Positions 32,030 through 39,855 of a DNA stretch of 64,000 nucleotides are shown here, piece after piece; the first letter of the stretch is position 1, and each line of letters begins with the position of its first letter. The position numbers and the translations under genes were made by a program. The notes beneath the pieces were generated by a model that made no database searches, had not been told where the DNA came from, and saw only the letters and a program-made list of their open reading frames with translations. Source of the DNA: Paenibacillus silviterrae (lineage in GTDB: Bacteria; Bacillota; Bacilli; Paenibacillales; NBRC-103111); the NCBI RefSeq assembly GCF_030167925.1, contig NZ_JASKUT010000001.1:4610501-4674500 (forward strand), read 5' to 3'.

Positions 32030-32824
32030 ATGAAAGCATATTTGGATTTATTGAAGGACATTTTAGAGCACGGCGTGCAAAAAGGGGACCGCACCGGCAC
32101 CGGTACGGTTTCGGTATTCGGCAGGCAGCTGCGAATCGACCTTTCCGAAGGGTTTCCGCTGCTGACCACCAAGAGACTGCATATTAAATCGATCGTTCAT
32201 GAGCTGTTATGGTTTTTGAGCGGAAGTACGAATATTAAATATTTACAGGACAACGATGTTACGATCTGGGATGAGTGGGCCGACGAAGAGGGGAACCTCG
32301 GAAGAGTGTACGGAGCGCAGTGGCGCACCTGGCTTGGGCCGAACGGCCAGACCGTCGATCAGATCGACAGCGTGATTCGCCAGATCAGAAGCAATCCGGA
32401 TTCCCGCCGACATCTGGTGAGTGCCTGGAACCCTGCAGAGGTGGACGGTATGGCGCTGCCGCCGTGTCATTACGCTTTTCAATTCTATGTGGCGAACGGC
32501 AAGCTGAGCTGCATGTTCCAGATGCGGTCGGTAGATACGTTCTTAGGGCTGCCGTTCAACTTGGCCTCTTATGCGCTGCTGACGCATATGGTGGCGCACC
32601 AGTGCGATCTGGAGGTCGGCGACCTGATCTGGACGGGGGGAGACGTTCATATTTACTCCAACCACCTGGAGCAGGTGAACCGGCAGCTGACCCGTGAGCC
32701 GTATCCGCTTCCGAGGCTCGAGATCAAGCGGAAGCCGGAGTCCATTTTCGACTACCAATTCGAGGACTTTGAGTTTATCGGATATCAGTATCATAAAGGG
32801 ATTAAGGCGCCGATTGCGATTTAG
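32030..32824 (+). CDS. thyA: Thymidylate synthase ThyA
   Basis: Makes dTMP from dUMP with methylene-tetrahydrofolate. The 264-residue protein has the E. coli-type length and all landmarks: RTGTGTVSVFG near 21, the nucleophile Cys146 in ALPPCHYAFQ, MRSVDTFLGLPFNLASYALL near 170, and HIYSNHLEQV near 207 with the nucleotide-binding His and Tyr. GAGGTGA lies a few bases before the ATG. folA follows after 33 bp, the classic pair, since ThyA turns methylene-THF into dihydrofolate and FolA reduces it back. Firm call. Confidence 0.98.
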   Translation: MKAYLDLLKDILEHGVQKGDRTGTGTVSVFGRQLRIDLSEGFPLLTTKRLHIKSIVHELLWFLSGSTNIKYLQDNDVTIWDEWADEEGNLGRVYGAQWRTWLGPNGQTVDQIDSVIRQIRSNPDSRRHLVSAWNPAEVDGMALPPCHYAFQFYVANGKLSCMFQMRSVDTFLGLPFNLASYALLTHMVAHQCDLEVGDLIWTGGDVHIYSNHLEQVNRQLTREPYPLPRLEIKRKPESIFDYQFEDFEFIGYQYHKGIKAPIAI

Positions 32825-32857
32825 GCAGCGGCAGAGCTGAGAGGACGGATTCGGACA

Positions 32858-33355
32858 ATGATTTCCTATATATTCGCTATGGACGAGAACCGCGGGATTG
32901 GGGTGGACAATAAGCTGCCTTGGCGCCTGCCTGCCGATTTGGCCCGGTTCAAGAAGCTGACGCTGCAGCACACGATCCTGATGGGCCGCAAAACCTTTGA
33001 CTCCATCGGCCGCAAGCCTCTACCGAAGCGGCGCAATGTGGTATTGACCCGCGACAAGTCGTTCCAGGCCGAAGGCTGCGAGGTCATTCACTCCATCGAC
33101 GAGGTAGTAGCGCGTTATGGCGGCGCGGAAGAAGAGGAGCTGTTCGTCATTGGCGGTACGGAGGTATTCGCTTTGTTAATGCCGCATGCGGATAAAATGT
33201 ACGTTACGGAGATAGCGCACCGCTTCCCCGCAGACACCTGGTTTCCGGAGGTCGACCCGGCCGAATGGAAGGCCGTCCTGCGCGAGAAGGGCGTGAAGAA
33301 CGAAGACAATCCTTACGATTACGAATTCGTTGATTATGTACGCGTCAAGGCATAA
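32858..33355 (+). CDS. folA: Dihydrofolate reductase
   Basis: NADPH-dependent reduction of dihydrofolate, restoring the folate used by ThyA upstream. The 165-residue protein has FAMDENRGIGVDNKLPWRLP with the WRLP loop, Asp in LPADLARFKKLT at the substrate-acid position, MGRKTFDSIGRKPLP, VVLTRD, and the nucleotide-binding IGGTEVFALLMP. It lies 33 bp behind thyA in the usual order. The hairpin just after the stop probably ends the operon. No unusual changes near the trimethoprim site stand out. The call is firm. Confidence 0.97.
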   Translation: MISYIFAMDENRGIGVDNKLPWRLPADLARFKKLTLQHTILMGRKTFDSIGRKPLPKRRNVVLTRDKSFQAEGCEVIHSIDEVVARYGGAEEEELFVIGGTEVFALLMPHADKMYVTEIAHRFPADTWFPEVDPAEWKAVLREKGVKNEDNPYDYEFVDYVRVKA

Positions 33356-33382
33356 CGGGGAATGAAATTCCCCCGTTTCGCA
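33354..33382 (+). terminator. Terminator of thyA-folA
   Basis: AACGGGGAAT pairs with ATTCCCCCGTT with one bulge; short T run only. Confidence 0.55.
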
Positions 33383-33433
33383 CATCTTAACCTTTGAAAT
33401 CCATTCCATGAGAAGATAAGGGAGATGCCGAAG

Positions 33434-33748
33434 ATGACAGACGTGAAACAGCATCAAATGCCTTTACGGCACGTAATCGATAATGCGGAAAAAGCGATTC
33501 AGGTCGCTACGGATGCAGAAATGGCAGTACGCCACGCACAGCTGGACTCGAACCCGCAGCAGCTGCAATCCGCGATTGCCCAGCTGGAGACGGCGAAGCG
33601 CAACCTGGAGCAGGCGCACAGCCAGATCGAGGCGCAGGATAACGAAGGCTTGCAGGAGCTGGTGCAAATCAAGCAGCAAATGGAAAATTCGATGCAGAGC
33701 ATCGAAATGGTGTCGCTCGGTACCGAGCAGCCGAAGCAAATACGGTAA
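33434..33748 (+). CDS. Small helical hypothetical protein
   Basis: A 104-residue protein, almost entirely helical and rich in Gln, Ala and Glu, with strong coiled-coil heptads (LQSAIAQLETAKRNLEQAHS, LVQIKQQMENSMQSIEM). No membrane segment, signal peptide or cysteine. An ATG at 33425 is nine bases upstream, but GGGAG touches it directly; ATG 33434 has the better 9-nt spacing. It lies between folA and the diguanylate cyclase gene and is closed by its own terminator, so it is likely an independent small gene. It resembles the short DUF25xx-type Bacillus proteins in size and composition; I cannot name the family with confidence. Confidence 0.65.
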   Translation: MTDVKQHQMPLRHVIDNAEKAIQVATDAEMAVRHAQLDSNPQQLQSAIAQLETAKRNLEQAHSQIEAQDNEGLQELVQIKQQMENSMQSIEMVSLGTEQPKQIR

Positions 33749-33757
33749 GCTACGCAT

Positions 33758-33808
33758 AAGCACAGTAGCCGACAGCCATGACGGATGTCGGAGCCTGTGC
33801 TTTTTTTA
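33758..33808 (+). terminator. Terminator between the small helical gene and the cyclase
   Basis: AAGCACAG (33758-33765) pairs with CTGTGCTT with an inner CCGACAGCC/GATGTCGG stem, followed by seven T. It contains the upstream ATG 33785 of the next frame, arguing against that start. Confidence 0.85.
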
Positions 33809-33838
33809 TGTCAAATATTACCTGGGGCGGTGAGATGC

Positions 33839-35395
33839 ATGCTGCAGTATTCCTTTCCTTATTCAACGCTGATTAACTTCATTGTGTTCGCCCTGCTGGG
33901 GCTCTATGCTTTGCGGTACCGGAAGCGTCCCGGAGGAGCGTATTTCGTTGGGATGACGCTTCTGCTTGCCTTCAACGCCTTCGCCGGCATCATGGAGCTG
34001 ACGTCAGCCTCCTTCGAGACGAAGCTGTTTTGGCGCAATTTGCAGCAGATTCCGCTCCTTCTCTCTCCGATTGCTTGTCTCGGTTTAGTTCTCGACCTGA
34101 CAGGAATGAAACGAACCAAAAGGGACACGATTCTCAAGCTGATTACGATCCCGGCCGTCGTCTATTTGATTCTTATTTTTACGGATTCCTATCACCATCT
34201 GATGCGGGTGAACGTTACGCTGGAGCCTTTCGGCCAAACCGAGCGGATTCGGGTCCAATCTACGAGCTTGAGTATTTTCTTTCTGGTGACCGCGCGGATC
34301 ATCGGCTTATTGACCCTAGCGGTAATGCTTCTTCATTTGCGTAAGGTATCGCGATTTTACCGGAACCAGCACTTGCTGGTGATGGTCGCCCTCTTATTCC
34401 CATATGTGTTCACACTGCTATCTTATATCAGCGATGTGCAGATAAGTGTATCTCTTTCTACGATTCCAATGGGCATTCTGCTCTTCTACGCCTTGTTTCA
34501 ATATAAATTGCTGCGGGTTCGCCCTCTTGCCAAAGAGAAGGTGTTCGAGGTGATCCAGGACGGCATCTTGGTGGTCGATCCGCATGGATTGATCGCGGAT
34601 GTCAACCCTGCGGGACTTCGCATATGGTGGGAGCTGGCAGAGGGGGAGCTGAACCGGGTCCACGGAGAGAAGCTGGAAGAGAGCTTGTCGAACTACCCTG
34701 AATTGCTGAGCTTATATAAACTAGGGGAGCAGGCGGCGATTCGGCTTCAGATCAGGCAGCGCCATTATTCGGTAAGCCTGCTGCCCATAATGGAGGAGGG
34801 AATCAGCGCGGGCACCCTCCTGCTTTTTGCGGACATTACGGATCGTCATCACTATGAGTCGGATCTGCTGAAGCGGGCGACAATGGACGGACTTACGCAG
34901 GTGTACAATCGGCAGCACGTTATGGAAATGACGGAGGAAGCTCTGTCGGACATGGAGCCGGAAACAGCGGCCTTGGCACTAATGCTTCTGGATATCGATT
35001 ACTTTAAAAGCATCAACGATACCTATGGGCATCACGTTGGAGATCAGGTGCTGGAGCAGTTTGCCCTTGTGCTTAAACGGGAGGCGCAGGACAAGGGGCT
35101 GGTAGGGCGTATGGGGGGAGAAGAGTTCGCGGTGGTGCTGCCGGGTTATGAGCCGGAGAGCGCCTATCCGGTTGCGGAGACTATCAGAAAGGCGGTTGAA
35201 GGACAGGCGATCCGGCCCGAAGGGCTGCAGGAGCCGATCCATATTACCGTGAGCATCGGAATCGCCGGAACGAAAAGAGCCAGCAGCACCTTCAAAGAGC
35301 TGTACCAGCAGGCGGATGAAGCGCTCTACGAAGCCAAGAAGCAAGGCCGCAACCGGACGATTGGAAAGGAGGGCTTGGACGAAGCCCGCGGATAA
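33839..35395 (+). CDS. Membrane diguanylate cyclase (7TM - PAS - GGDEF)
   Basis: A 518-residue enzyme that makes c-di-GMP. Seven hydrophobic helices at about 5-225 match the histidine-kinase N-terminal 7TM region. A PAS-like domain follows (GILVVDPHGLIADVNPAG), then GGDEF with MLLDIDYFKSINDTYGHHVG and the active loop RMGGEEFAVVLPG, so cyclase activity is expected. The usual inhibitory RxxD before this loop is replaced (Gln...Gly), so product inhibition is probably absent. ATG 33785 lies inside a terminator hairpin; ATG 33839 has GGGGCGGTGA 6 nt upstream and starts directly at the first helix. The input is unknown. Confidence 0.9.
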   Translation: MLQYSFPYSTLINFIVFALLGLYALRYRKRPGGAYFVGMTLLLAFNAFAGIMELTSASFETKLFWRNLQQIPLLLSPIACLGLVLDLTGMKRTKRDTILKLITIPAVVYLILIFTDSYHHLMRVNVTLEPFGQTERIRVQSTSLSIFFLVTARIIGLLTLAVMLLHLRKVSRFYRNQHLLVMVALLFPYVFTLLSYISDVQISVSLSTIPMGILLFYALFQYKLLRVRPLAKEKVFEVIQDGILVVDPHGLIADVNPAGLRIWWELAEGELNRVHGEKLEESLSNYPELLSLYKLGEQAAIRLQIRQRHYSVSLLPIMEEGISAGTLLLFADITDRHHYESDLLKRATMDGLTQVYNRQHVMEMTEEALSDMEPETAALALMLLDIDYFKSINDTYGHHVGDQVLEQFALVLKREAQDKGLVGRMGGEEFAVVLPGYEPESAYPVAETIRKAVEGQAIRPEGLQEPIHITVSIGIAGTKRASSTFKELYQQADEALYEAKKQGRNRTIGKEGLDEARG

Positions 35396-35421
35396 AAAAG
35401 AGGACACGCTGAACGTGTCCT
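35392..35421 (-). terminator. Terminator for the glycosyltransferase gene
   Basis: On the minus strand AGGACACG pairs with CGTGTCCT and is followed by CTTTTTTAT. On the plus strand the same stem lacks a T run. Confidence 0.75.
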
Positions 35422-35508
35422 TGACAGGGGATTTATGGGACTTGCAATGGAACTTTGGTATTGCTAAGTCCATTGTACAACAAGGCGCTTTCCAACAGTG
35501 TTAATGTT

Positions 35509-36699
35509 TTATGAAGATGATCCCCGCATGCGCTTTAATTCCTTGAGAGAGTAGAAGGTGCCGCGCCAATAAATGCCGCCCTGGCGCAGTGTTAGATAGA
35601 CCGAACGGGCCAAGACGTAGCAGAAGAAGAGCGACGTTGCCGGAATGGCGATTAACTCCCATACCCGGAAGTCGGAGGTCGAAGGCATAAGCGTGAGATA
35701 GCAGACGGCCATTAGGGCGATGCTGACCAAATACAACCATCCGGCGGGCTGAGGGAGCAGCAGCAAGCCAAGCCATGGTGCCGTGAAGAAGGCAAGCTGG
35801 CCGAGCAGGGCAGCCACAGCCAGCCAGGTGCGGTAGCCGAAGCCGGAGAACAAATTCTTCTCGAGGCCCCGGACCGCCGCATGCAGATGCGGATACCACT
35901 CGACGGCCAGATGCTCCGTCGCCGCGGCGAGCCGCTGGCGCAGCCGGTACCGCTTCACCAGCCGGCCCAGCTGCAGATCGTCGTCCGGCCGAAGGGCGAT
36001 GGCGCGGTGCGTGCCGATCTTCTCATAGGCCTCCCGCGTAATCATATTGAAGGCGCCGATGCCCATGCCGCCTCGATCGGTAAAATCGTTGTTTGCCTGC
36101 CAGGGCCGAATGCCCATATGGAACGAGAAGAAAAAGTATTGCACGAACGCCCTTAGCTGCAGGCTTTTGGCTATCATCCTGGGGAGCAGCGCCAGATGGT
36201 CGGCATGCTCCTGCTGCAGGAAGCGCACGGCATCCTCAACGGCATGCGGCTCGAAGAGAATATCCGCATCGGTAAACAGCAGAAGATTGCCCCGCGATTC
36301 CAAATAGCCCTGGTATAGAGCATGGTTTTTGCCGAGCCAGCCGTCCGGCAGCTTCGTAATGTGAATGACCCGCAGCGGGATGCCGAGTCCGCTCTTGCCT
36401 TCGGACCAGCGCCGGAGCTCGTCCAGCTTGGTGCCCGTCGCATCCTGCGAGCGGTCGTTGACGGCGATGATTTCAAGTCTCGGGTACGTTTGGCCTAGCA
36501 AATGCTTGACCGTATCGGTGATGGAGGTTTCCTCCTCCTTGGCGGCGATAATGACGGAGACGAGCGGTGTGGGAAGCCCGGACGCCGACGCTTGCTTCGG
36601 CATAGTAATAATGTAACGGCGGGCCCGGAGGGTGTCCCATGCCATGGCCAGCCAGTAGAGAAGCGATACAATGGCAAGAATCGACAGGAAGGTGCTCAT
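35509..36699 (-). CDS. Family 2 glycosyltransferase, membrane-anchored
   Basis: A 396-residue inverting glycosyltransferase with one N-terminal helix (FLSILAIVSLLYWLAMAW) and three or four C-terminal helices. The GT-A domain has VSVIIAAKEEETSI, NDRSQDATG, LLFTDADILFEP (the metal-binding DxD as DAD) and RPDDDLQLGRLVK. The order of domains and helices resembles HpnB/CrtQ-type and other lipid- or carotenoid-modifying GT2 enzymes. No hopanoid or carotenoid genes adjoin it, so the acceptor is unknown. An SD (AAAGGAG) lies 12 nt before ATG 36699; the longer TTG frame at 36723 begins before the SD and is rejected. Confidence 0.88.
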   Translation of the reverse strand: MSTFLSILAIVSLLYWLAMAWDTLRARRYIITMPKQASASGLPTPLVSVIIAAKEEETSITDTVKHLLGQTYPRLEIIAVNDRSQDATGTKLDELRRWSEGKSGLGIPLRVIHITKLPDGWLGKNHALYQGYLESRGNLLLFTDADILFEPHAVEDAVRFLQQEHADHLALLPRMIAKSLQLRAFVQYFFFSFHMGIRPWQANNDFTDRGGMGIGAFNMITREAYEKIGTHRAIALRPDDDLQLGRLVKRYRLRQRLAAATEHLAVEWYPHLHAAVRGLEKNLFSGFGYRTWLAVAALLGQLAFFTAPWLGLLLLPQPAGWLYLVSIALMAVCYLTLMPSTSDFRVWELIAIPATSLFFCYVLARSVYLTLRQGGIYWRGTFYSLKELKRMRGSSS

Positions 36700-36846
36700 G
36701 ACGGTTGCAGGCTCCTTTCTCAAGGCTTGATTGACCGCATTATATCATGAGGCTCTTGACGTTACCAAACGCCCGTCTTGATGCCGGGTACGATCATGTT
36801 ACAATAGATGGATACATAGGGTTAGATTACGGAAGGGGCAGCGAGA

Positions 36847-37389
36847 ATGAAGGAGTCTTCGGCACAGCCTTTGTTTCGGAGAAGACTGCGGGGGGAGGAG
36901 CTGCATCACTTTTTGGAATCGGTTGCTGCCCAAGGTACAGGGGCCGACGGGCTGCTGTTTCTTTGCATCGGAACGGATCGGTCCACGGGCGATGCGCTCG
37001 GGCCGATCGTCGGCACGCTGCTGGAAGAAGCGGGGTACCGTCATGTAGTTGGCACTCTGGCTTCGCCGCTGGATGCGAGCAACATGGTGGAGCGGATCAA
37101 GCAGGTGCCCTTGCAGGATTACACGGTAATTGCAATTGACGCTTGCTTGGGGCAGCAGGCATCGCTTGAGAGCTATCAGGTTTCGAACCAGCCGATTGAG
37201 CCGGGCAAGTCACTCGGGAAGCTGCTCCCGCCTTTGGGGGATTACTCCATTGCAGCGATTGTGAATGTGGATACAGGGCAAAAGTATGCCATCCTGCAAA
37301 GCACCTCCTTGTACCGGGTGATGAGGATGTCCCGCGAGATCGTCTCGGCTGTACAGAAGGTATTTCCGGTAGGGGGACAAGACCTATGA
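36847..37389 (+). CDS. yyaC: Spore protease YyaC family protein
   Basis: A 180-residue protein of the DUF1256/YyaC family, related in fold to the germination protease GPR and found only in spore formers. Family marks are LFLCIGTDRSTGDALGPIVG near 37, LDASNMVERIK near 76, VIAIDACLG near 95 and SIAAIVNVDT near 137. It supports the spore-forming nature of the organism. ATG is preceded by GGAAGGGG. Its stop overlaps the start of an ABC exporter gene (ATGA), so the two are coupled. Substrate and exact role in sporulation are not settled. Confidence 0.9.
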   Translation: MKESSAQPLFRRRLRGEELHHFLESVAAQGTGADGLLFLCIGTDRSTGDALGPIVGTLLEEAGYRHVVGTLASPLDASNMVERIKQVPLQDYTVIAIDACLGQQASLESYQVSNQPIEPGKSLGKLLPPLGDYSIAAIVNVDTGQKYAILQSTSLYRVMRMSREIVSAVQKVFPVGGQDL

Positions 37390-39191
37390 GAGAAGGCTGG
37401 AGCGGGGGCTCTCATCGGCTGCAAGGCCGTGGGAAGGCTACGCTGAAGGATGTATCGCTACGCCGGATTTACCGGCTGTTTCAGGGCTACCGCCTGCCAC
37501 TGGCAGGTATTCTGCTGCTAGCGCTCAGCGGGGCGGTCATCGGACTGCTGCCCCCGCTTGTGATGCGGGAAATTATCGACAGCTCGCTTCCCGAGGGGAA
37601 TATGCAGGAGCTGCTGTGGCTGGTTGGGCTGATGGTCGTGCTGCCGCTCGCGAGCGGACTGCTCGGCGTATGGCAAAATCACGAGAATACGAAGGTCGGA
37701 CAGGGAGTCATGAGAGACCTGCGGCAGTCGCTGTTTGCCAATCTGCAGCGGCAGTCCATGAGCTTCTTCACGGAGGCGAAGTCGGGCGAGATCATTCAGC
37801 GCCTGACAGGCGATGTACAGGCGGTGCAAAATGTCGTCACCACGCTGGTCGTATCCGCCGTGACGCAGGCGGTGATCGTGGTTACGACCGTGGTCATCCT
37901 GTTCGCCCTTGATTGGCAGCTGGCGGTATTGTCTACGCTCATCCTGCCGCTATTTATTTTGCCGGTTCACAAGGTGGGCGAGGTGCGCAAGAGACTGCGC
38001 GGGGAAACGCAGCGGATCCGGGGCACCATGTCCGCCCAGCTGGGCGAAATCTTCGGGGTGTCGGGCGCGCTGCTGACGCGAATTTTTCAGCGGGAGCCGG
38101 AGCAGCAGAAGGAATTCACAAGACTGAACCAGCAGGTGATGGATCTGGAGCTGCGTCTTAACCTGGTCGGGCGCTGGTTCGGGATGTTTGTGAACGTGCT
38201 TGGTCCTCTGGGAACGGCCTTGATCTATTTGTACGGCGGCTGGAAGGTGATGGACGGAGCGTTGACGATCGGCGGCATTGTTGCCTTCTCCGCTTACCTT
38301 GGGCGGCTCTATGGACCGATCGGGACGCTGCTTAACCTTCATGTGGAGGTGGCCACTGCCCTTGGTGTGTTCCAGCGCTTGTTCGAGTACGAGGACTTGG
38401 AGCCGGAGGTGTCGGACGCGCCGCATGCCGCGGTACTGCCGCTGGTGAAAGGGCATGTGGAATACCGCGGCGTCGGGTTTGCTTATGCTTCAGGATACGA
38501 CGCGCTGAAGGATGTCAGCTTCGAGGCCAGGCCGGGCGAGGTCGTCGCTCTGGTCGGTCCGAGCGGAGCCGGCAAATCAACGCTCATCGGCCTGCTGGCG
38601 CGGCTGTATGATCCGACGTCCGGGGCCGTATTGGTCGACGGTTACAACGTGAAGGAGGTAATGCTGGCATCGCTTCGTGCACAGATCGCCTTTGTCACGC
38701 AGGAATCGTTCCTGTTTCATGCCAGCGTCGGGGACAATTTACGGTTTGCCCGTCCGGATGCCTCCGATGCGGAGCTGGAAGAAGCATGTAAGCTTGCCTA
38801 TATCCACGACACGATTTCTGCCCTTCCCCAGGGGTATGACACCATGGTAGGGGAGCGGGGTCACCGGATGTCCGGGGGAGAGCGCCAGCGGCTTGCCATC
38901 GCCCGGGCGATCCTGAAGAATCCGCGCATCCTCATTCTGGATGAAGCGACAAGCCATCTCGATTCGGAGTCGGAGGCGTACGTGCAGGCTGCACTTGACG
39001 GCCTCATGCGCGGACGGACGACGCTCGTTATCGCGCACCGCCTGTCGACGATCCTGTCGGCCGACCGGATCGTCGTGCTGGAGGAAGGCCGGATCGCCGA
39101 GTCCGGCCGCCATGAGGAGCTGCTGGCCGCGGACGGCCTCTATGCGAGGCTGTATCGGACCCAGTTCGCCAAGGCGGAGGGCGGAGCGTAG
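37386..39191 (+). CDS. ABC exporter, fused permease and ATP-binding protein
   Basis: A 601-residue half-transporter of the MsbA/BmrA type. Six membrane helices at about 38-310 carry the exporter domain with the coupling stretch EIIQRLTGDVQAVQ. The ATPase has Walker A VGPSGAGKSTLIG, signature MSGGERQRLAIARA, Walker B ILILDEATSHLDS and the H-loop AHRLST. It should act as a homodimer exporting lipid-like molecules, drugs or peptides. Start overlaps yyaC by ATGA. A coupled transporter next to a spore protease gene is suggestive, but the link to sporulation is only positional. The substrate is unknown. Confidence 0.93.
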   Translation: MREGWSGGSHRLQGRGKATLKDVSLRRIYRLFQGYRLPLAGILLLALSGAVIGLLPPLVMREIIDSSLPEGNMQELLWLVGLMVVLPLASGLLGVWQNHENTKVGQGVMRDLRQSLFANLQRQSMSFFTEAKSGEIIQRLTGDVQAVQNVVTTLVVSAVTQAVIVVTTVVILFALDWQLAVLSTLILPLFILPVHKVGEVRKRLRGETQRIRGTMSAQLGEIFGVSGALLTRIFQREPEQQKEFTRLNQQVMDLELRLNLVGRWFGMFVNVLGPLGTALIYLYGGWKVMDGALTIGGIVAFSAYLGRLYGPIGTLLNLHVEVATALGVFQRLFEYEDLEPEVSDAPHAAVLPLVKGHVEYRGVGFAYASGYDALKDVSFEARPGEVVALVGPSGAGKSTLIGLLARLYDPTSGAVLVDGYNVKEVMLASLRAQIAFVTQESFLFHASVGDNLRFARPDASDAELEEACKLAYIHDTISALPQGYDTMVGERGHRMSGGERQRLAIARAILKNPRILILDEATSHLDSESEAYVQAALDGLMRGRTTLVIAHRLSTILSADRIVVLEEGRIAESGRHEELLAADGLYARLYRTQFAKAEGGA

Positions 39192-39498
39192 CACCACAAG
39201 CCAGGGCCGCGGCCCGTGAGCCGAGCAAGGCGGGAATCCGCCTCGCCGGAGCTGGCCCCGGCCGGCTTCCGCCCTGAGGCGGCCGTTTCATTTTATACCC
39301 ATGTCATCCCACCCACCGCCTTTCTCCGGTTGATCCCACTGCAATAAAACTACCCGCGAATTCGCCCCATGAACCTGAACCCCGTGAGTATGATCGCATT
39401 CGTCCAAGCCGAGACAATTTCCTCACATACCGACGAAGACACGCATATATAATGAATATTACATTTGTCCTCGACACGCTAAGAAAGGGGCGATGAGC
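39192..39498. other. Intergenic region with GC-rich hairpins
   Basis: The first 90 bp are strongly GC-rich. GGCCG...CGGCC with inner CCGCC-CTGA-GGCGG (39261-39284), followed by GTTTCATTTT, is a likely terminator for the ABC exporter. The rest has no gene seen; CGCATATATAATGAATATT near 39443-39461 may be a promoter -10 region for the next gene. Confidence 0.5.
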
Positions 39499-39789
39499 AT
39501 GCGAAACATACGACATGTGAACCTAGCCGATCAGCAGGGCCGCGTGTACTGCTGTTTGCGCAACCGGGTAGTTGATCTCGATGATGCGCAGAAAGAACGA
39601 TTTTGCAGCAGCTGTATCATGTACGCAGGGGATGCGCAGGGGCTCGGTGTGGAATGTGAGTGGGAGGATGCGAGGGCCGTGGAGGACCCTCATACCGTAA
39701 CGGATCCGCAAGAGGAGTGGCGCAGTAATCAGGTAAAACAAATACCGAATGACAGCCTTGGGGCTTCTTTCATAATAGATTGGGACTAG
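39499..39789 (+). CDS. Small Cys-containing hypothetical protein
   Basis: A 96-residue soluble protein. Cysteines are clustered: VYCCLRNRVVDL near 18, FCSSCIMYAG near 36 and VECEWED near 53, so a CC...CxxC...C set could bind zinc or an Fe-S cluster. The C-terminal 40 residues are acidic and unstructured-looking (EEWRSNQVKQIPNDSLGASF). AAAGGGG lies 8 nt before ATG 39499; ATG 39493 is too near. It lies 66 bp before the GGDEF-EAL gene on the same strand. Family not recognised. The Cys clustering and SD make it a likely real gene. Confidence 0.6.
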   Translation: MRNIRHVNLADQQGRVYCCLRNRVVDLDDAQKERFCSSCIMYAGDAQGLGVECEWEDARAVEDPHTVTDPQEEWRSNQVKQIPNDSLGASFIIDWD

Positions 39790-39809
39790 AGGAGGAATTT
39801 GCAAATTAT

Positions 39810-39823
39810 TGTCGAAATATGTA
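39810..39823 (+). promoter_or_regulatory. Possible Spo0A box upstream of the GGDEF-EAL gene
   Basis: TGTCGAAATATGTA, identical over 14 nt to the site upstream of motA (1181-1194). It contains the 0A-box core TGTCGAA and lies 32 nt before the ATG. Confidence 0.4.
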
Positions 39824-39855
39824 GGTACAACTACAGGTGTTCAAGAAGGTGAATT

